Positions 62,328 through 64,000 of a DNA stretch of 64,000 nucleotides are shown in pieces (position 1 is the stretch's first letter; each line of letters begins with the position of its first letter). The DNA is taken from contig NZ_PVNH01000002.1 of the NCBI RefSeq assembly GCF_003001955.1, forward strand, positions 186,001-250,000. The letters run 5' to 3'. The translations under genes were made by a program, and so were the position numbers. The stretch is from Prauserella shujinwangii. Lineage in GTDB: Bacteria; Actinomycetota; Actinomycetes; Mycobacteriales; Pseudonocardiaceae. The notes under the pieces are model-generated. The model was not told where the DNA came from. It saw nothing but the letters and a program-made list of their open reading frames with translations, and did no database searches.

Positions 62328-63319
62328 CGGAAACCGGCCCCGGCCAGGTCGCGTGTGCCAGACCCGGCGTGCGACGTTCCTCCACCCCGGCTCGCGAGCT
62401 CCCGAGCGGTGGCGAGACTCGTCCGGTGATTTCGAGCGACGCTCTTGCGATGCTCCACCGAGAGGTCGAACTGCCCGAGTACGAGATCGGGCAACGGCAG
62501 CGACGGCTTGGACTCCGGGATCGAGCACAGGAGCAGATCAGCCAGCTCGAGGGCCGGACCGAGTTGAACACGTGGTCCGGCGACACCCGAGCGATCGAGG
62601 TAGGCCAGCCACTGCTCGGCGATGAGGTTGCCTGGACCTTTGCCCATACCTTGGACCGCCGAGTCGATCCAGGTCGCTCCGGCGTCGATGGCACTGATCG
62701 CGTTCGCCAGAGCCAGTCCGAGATTGTTGTGTGCATGCAGCCCAACACCGCCTTCGACCACTGCCTTCGTGGCAGCGACGAGTTCGGCGATCTCGGAGGG
62801 TGCCAGGCTTCCATTCGAGTCCGCGAGGTAGACGACGTCACATCCGGCGTCCGAGCTGGCCGCGGCCAGTTCCACCACACGTCGCGCGGGCAACCGACTG
62901 ACTCTGGTCAGGTTGGCCGACACCGTGAAACCGAGATCCTTCGCCTGGCGAATGCAAGCCAGGCCGGGATCGGGATCATCCGAGGGAAGACAGACCCGCA
63001 CGAGACGCGCCCCGGCTCGGTGCATCGCCGGCAGATCGTCGCGGTCGATGTTCTTCGGATGGAGAATCACGCAGACGCGGTCCGCACCGATCTCATTCGC
63101 GACCGCCGAGATGTAGTCGTCATCACCGCGCCCCGTCAGCCCCAAGGTGGGTATCGGCGCGAACGAACCTTTTCGGTAAGCGATCTCGATCCAATCGAAT
63201 CCCGACTCGACACTGAGTTTGGCGTGCTCGATGGCATAGTCGAGCGGAAATTCGAAGCCATTTCGATATCCACCGTCACGAAGCGTAACATCAATATTGA
63301 CGATATTCATCGATACCAT
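62324..63319 (-). CDS. DRE-TIM metallolyase (4-hydroxy-2-oxovalerate/HMG-CoA lyase-like aldolase)
   Basis: A 331-residue TIM-barrel aldolase. The N-terminal DVTLRDGGYRNGF has the DRE-type Arg-Asp metal and acid residues, and GVGLHAHNNLGLALAN carries the metal-binding histidines. The substrate-binding strand YLADSNGSLAPSE and AVQGMGKGPGN also fit. It resembles 4-hydroxy-2-oxovalerate aldolase (DmpG) but no acetaldehyde dehydrogenase partner gene is present. It should split or form a C-C bond with a 2-oxo acid. I use the ATG at 63319; ATG at 63310 is possible. It starts 52 bases after the YciI fusion. Confidence 0.87.
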   Translation of the reverse strand: MVSMNIVNIDVTLRDGGYRNGFEFPLDYAIEHAKLSVESGFDWIEIAYRKGSFAPIPTLGLTGRGDDDYISAVANEIGADRVCVILHPKNIDRDDLPAMHRAGARLVRVCLPSDDPDPGLACIRQAKDLGFTVSANLTRVSRLPARRVVELAAASSDAGCDVVYLADSNGSLAPSEIAELVAATKAVVEGGVGLHAHNNLGLALANAISAIDAGATWIDSAVQGMGKGPGNLIAEQWLAYLDRSGVAGPRVQLGPALELADLLLCSIPESKPSLPLPDLVLGQFDLSVEHRKSVARNHRTSLATARELASRGGGTSHAGSGTRDLAGAGFR

Positions 63320-63371
63320 TCTTTCGGTAAGTAGAATGCTGTCGAGCTCGTCGTTGCGCTCGGTCTGGTAA

Positions 63372-63965
63372 CTATCTGCGCGGACTGAAAATCTTCTTCG
63401 TTCGGTACAGCCGGTAGCGGGCACTGTCCGTGGTTTGCGCGAATTCGCGGTAGCGCCGCACGAATTCCTCGTCTTCGAAGATCGCGGCAAACTGTTTCTC
63501 GCTGTCCCACGCGGCGAAATTGACCACGGTGTCCTGTTCCACGCTAGCGAGTAGCCGCGACCCACGGAACCCGTCCGCCGTTTCCGCGACGTACTGGACG
63601 GCGTCCCCCAGAAAGCTCAGTGTTCGGGGGGCGTCCTGCGTGGTCGCCACGTTGATGAGTAGGACGGGATCGGGCGCGTTACCGCACGTGACCACACCGG
63701 GACTGATGTGAGCAGCTGCGAACGCGGTGGTCTGGTAGTCGACCAGACCCGCCGCCTGCCAAGGATCCGCAGAAATGAGCTCCCCGATCGTTTCCTCCGC
63801 GAGGTCGGCCGTGACGATGACCGCACCCTGTCCGTCTCGCGTAGGACCCGCTACGAGGAAATTGCCGTTGTCAAAATTCTTTCGTAGCCATTCCCGGTGA
63901 TCGGCCAGCCGATCCTCCAGCACGACACGCGGAGCGCGGTACTCGACACGCAGGATGTGGATCAC
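63372..63965 (-). CDS. YciI-like plus antibiotic-biosynthesis-monooxygenase-like fusion protein
   Basis: A 197-residue two-domain protein. Residues 1-90 are YciI-like: MIHILRVEYRAPR, DHREWLRKNFDNGNFLVAG, and VDYQTTAFAAAH. Residues about 100-190 look like an ABM-type dimeric alpha/beta barrel: VLLINVATTQDAPRTLSFL, then SRLLASVEQDTVVNFAAWDSE and FAQTTDSARYRLYRT. Both folds are ferredoxin-like, so it may form an internal barrel. It is the first gene of the six-gene operon, with its promoter beyond 63965 near the window end. Function unknown; a small-molecule isomerase, lyase or cofactor-free oxygenase is possible. Confidence 0.75.
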   Translation of the reverse strand: MIHILRVEYRAPRVVLEDRLADHREWLRKNFDNGNFLVAGPTRDGQGAVIVTADLAEETIGELISADPWQAAGLVDYQTTAFAAAHISPGVVTCGNAPDPVLLINVATTQDAPRTLSFLGDAVQYVAETADGFRGSRLLASVEQDTVVNFAAWDSEKQFAAIFEDEEFVRRYREFAQTTDSARYRLYRTKKIFSPRR

Positions 63966-64000
63966 GATTCCCCCGCGTGGATCAGGTTTGTCGCCGTCTC

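Noticed and set aside
1-64000. CRISPR array or tandem repeat block
   Set aside because: No regularly spaced repeats were found on reading through the window.

Overview
The window looks like chromosome of a high-GC actinomycete. GTG starts are frequent, there are several paired ECF sigma factors, and MmyB-type, PucR/CdaR-type, TetR, MarR and LysR regulators sit beside small metabolic operons. A member of the Pseudonocardiales is my best guess, but nothing in the sequence proves the genus. No phage, conjugation or CRISPR module is visible.

Bases 1-28,300 are a high-GC mosaic of short regulator-plus-enzyme units. First comes the end of a molybdenum hydroxylase with its 2Fe-2S subunit (1-2074). 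Next are an orphan response regulator with a TRIC channel gene (2100-3356) and a tRNA-Arg(CCT) followed by decayed IS3 and IS256 pieces (3518-4590). Two MmyB-type regulators sit beside hydrolase/NTF2 and SDR genes (4657-8908). An IclR regulator wreck is followed by a membrane flavocytochrome and its MarR regulator (9100-11484). From 11,754 to 20,907 lies a catabolic block: amidohydrolase, FAD oxidoreductase, and an operon of cupin, hydrolase, monooxygenase, prolyl oligopeptidase and PucR regulator. A divergent TetR gene faces that operon across a perfect 12-bp inverted repeat. From 20,993 to 24,662 are an MFS exporter, an SRPBCC protein and an ECF42-type sigma factor with its DGPF/YciI partner. 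A SnoaL-tailed ECF factor, an aldo/keto reductase with TetR, and an acetyltransferase follow.

Bases about 28,300-48,200 form an accessory island. By eye it is less GC-rich, and it is bounded by non-coding or decayed DNA with IS remnants. Its coherent part (30,938-46,594) encodes two related TetR regulators, a MACS-type acyl-CoA ligase, two crotonases that lack the second catalytic glutamate, a KAS III-like enzyme, two SDRs, a hot-dog thioesterase, a CocE-type hydrolase, a secreted and a cytosolic alpha/beta hydrolase, an AraC regulator and a methyltransferase. Together they could hydrolyse an ester or amide, activate the released acid as a CoA ester and process it by beta-oxidation-like steps. 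The substrate is unknown.

Bases 48,284-54,902 hold a branched-chain-amino-acid-type ABC importer with a fused permease-ATPase, followed by a GAF/PucR-type regulator. After an MFS pump and an unassigned membrane-anchored protein, a LysR gene (57,868) is divergent from a tightly overlapping minus-strand operon (63,965 to 58,885). That operon encodes a YciI-monooxygenase fusion, a DRE-TIM aldolase, an alpha/beta-hydrolase-fold protein with its nucleophile replaced by alanine, an isopropylmalate/tartrate-type dehydrogenase, an RraA-type protein and a DUF6282-like metallohydrolase. I do not recognise this set as a known pathway. It and the island are the best candidates for undescribed systems here.
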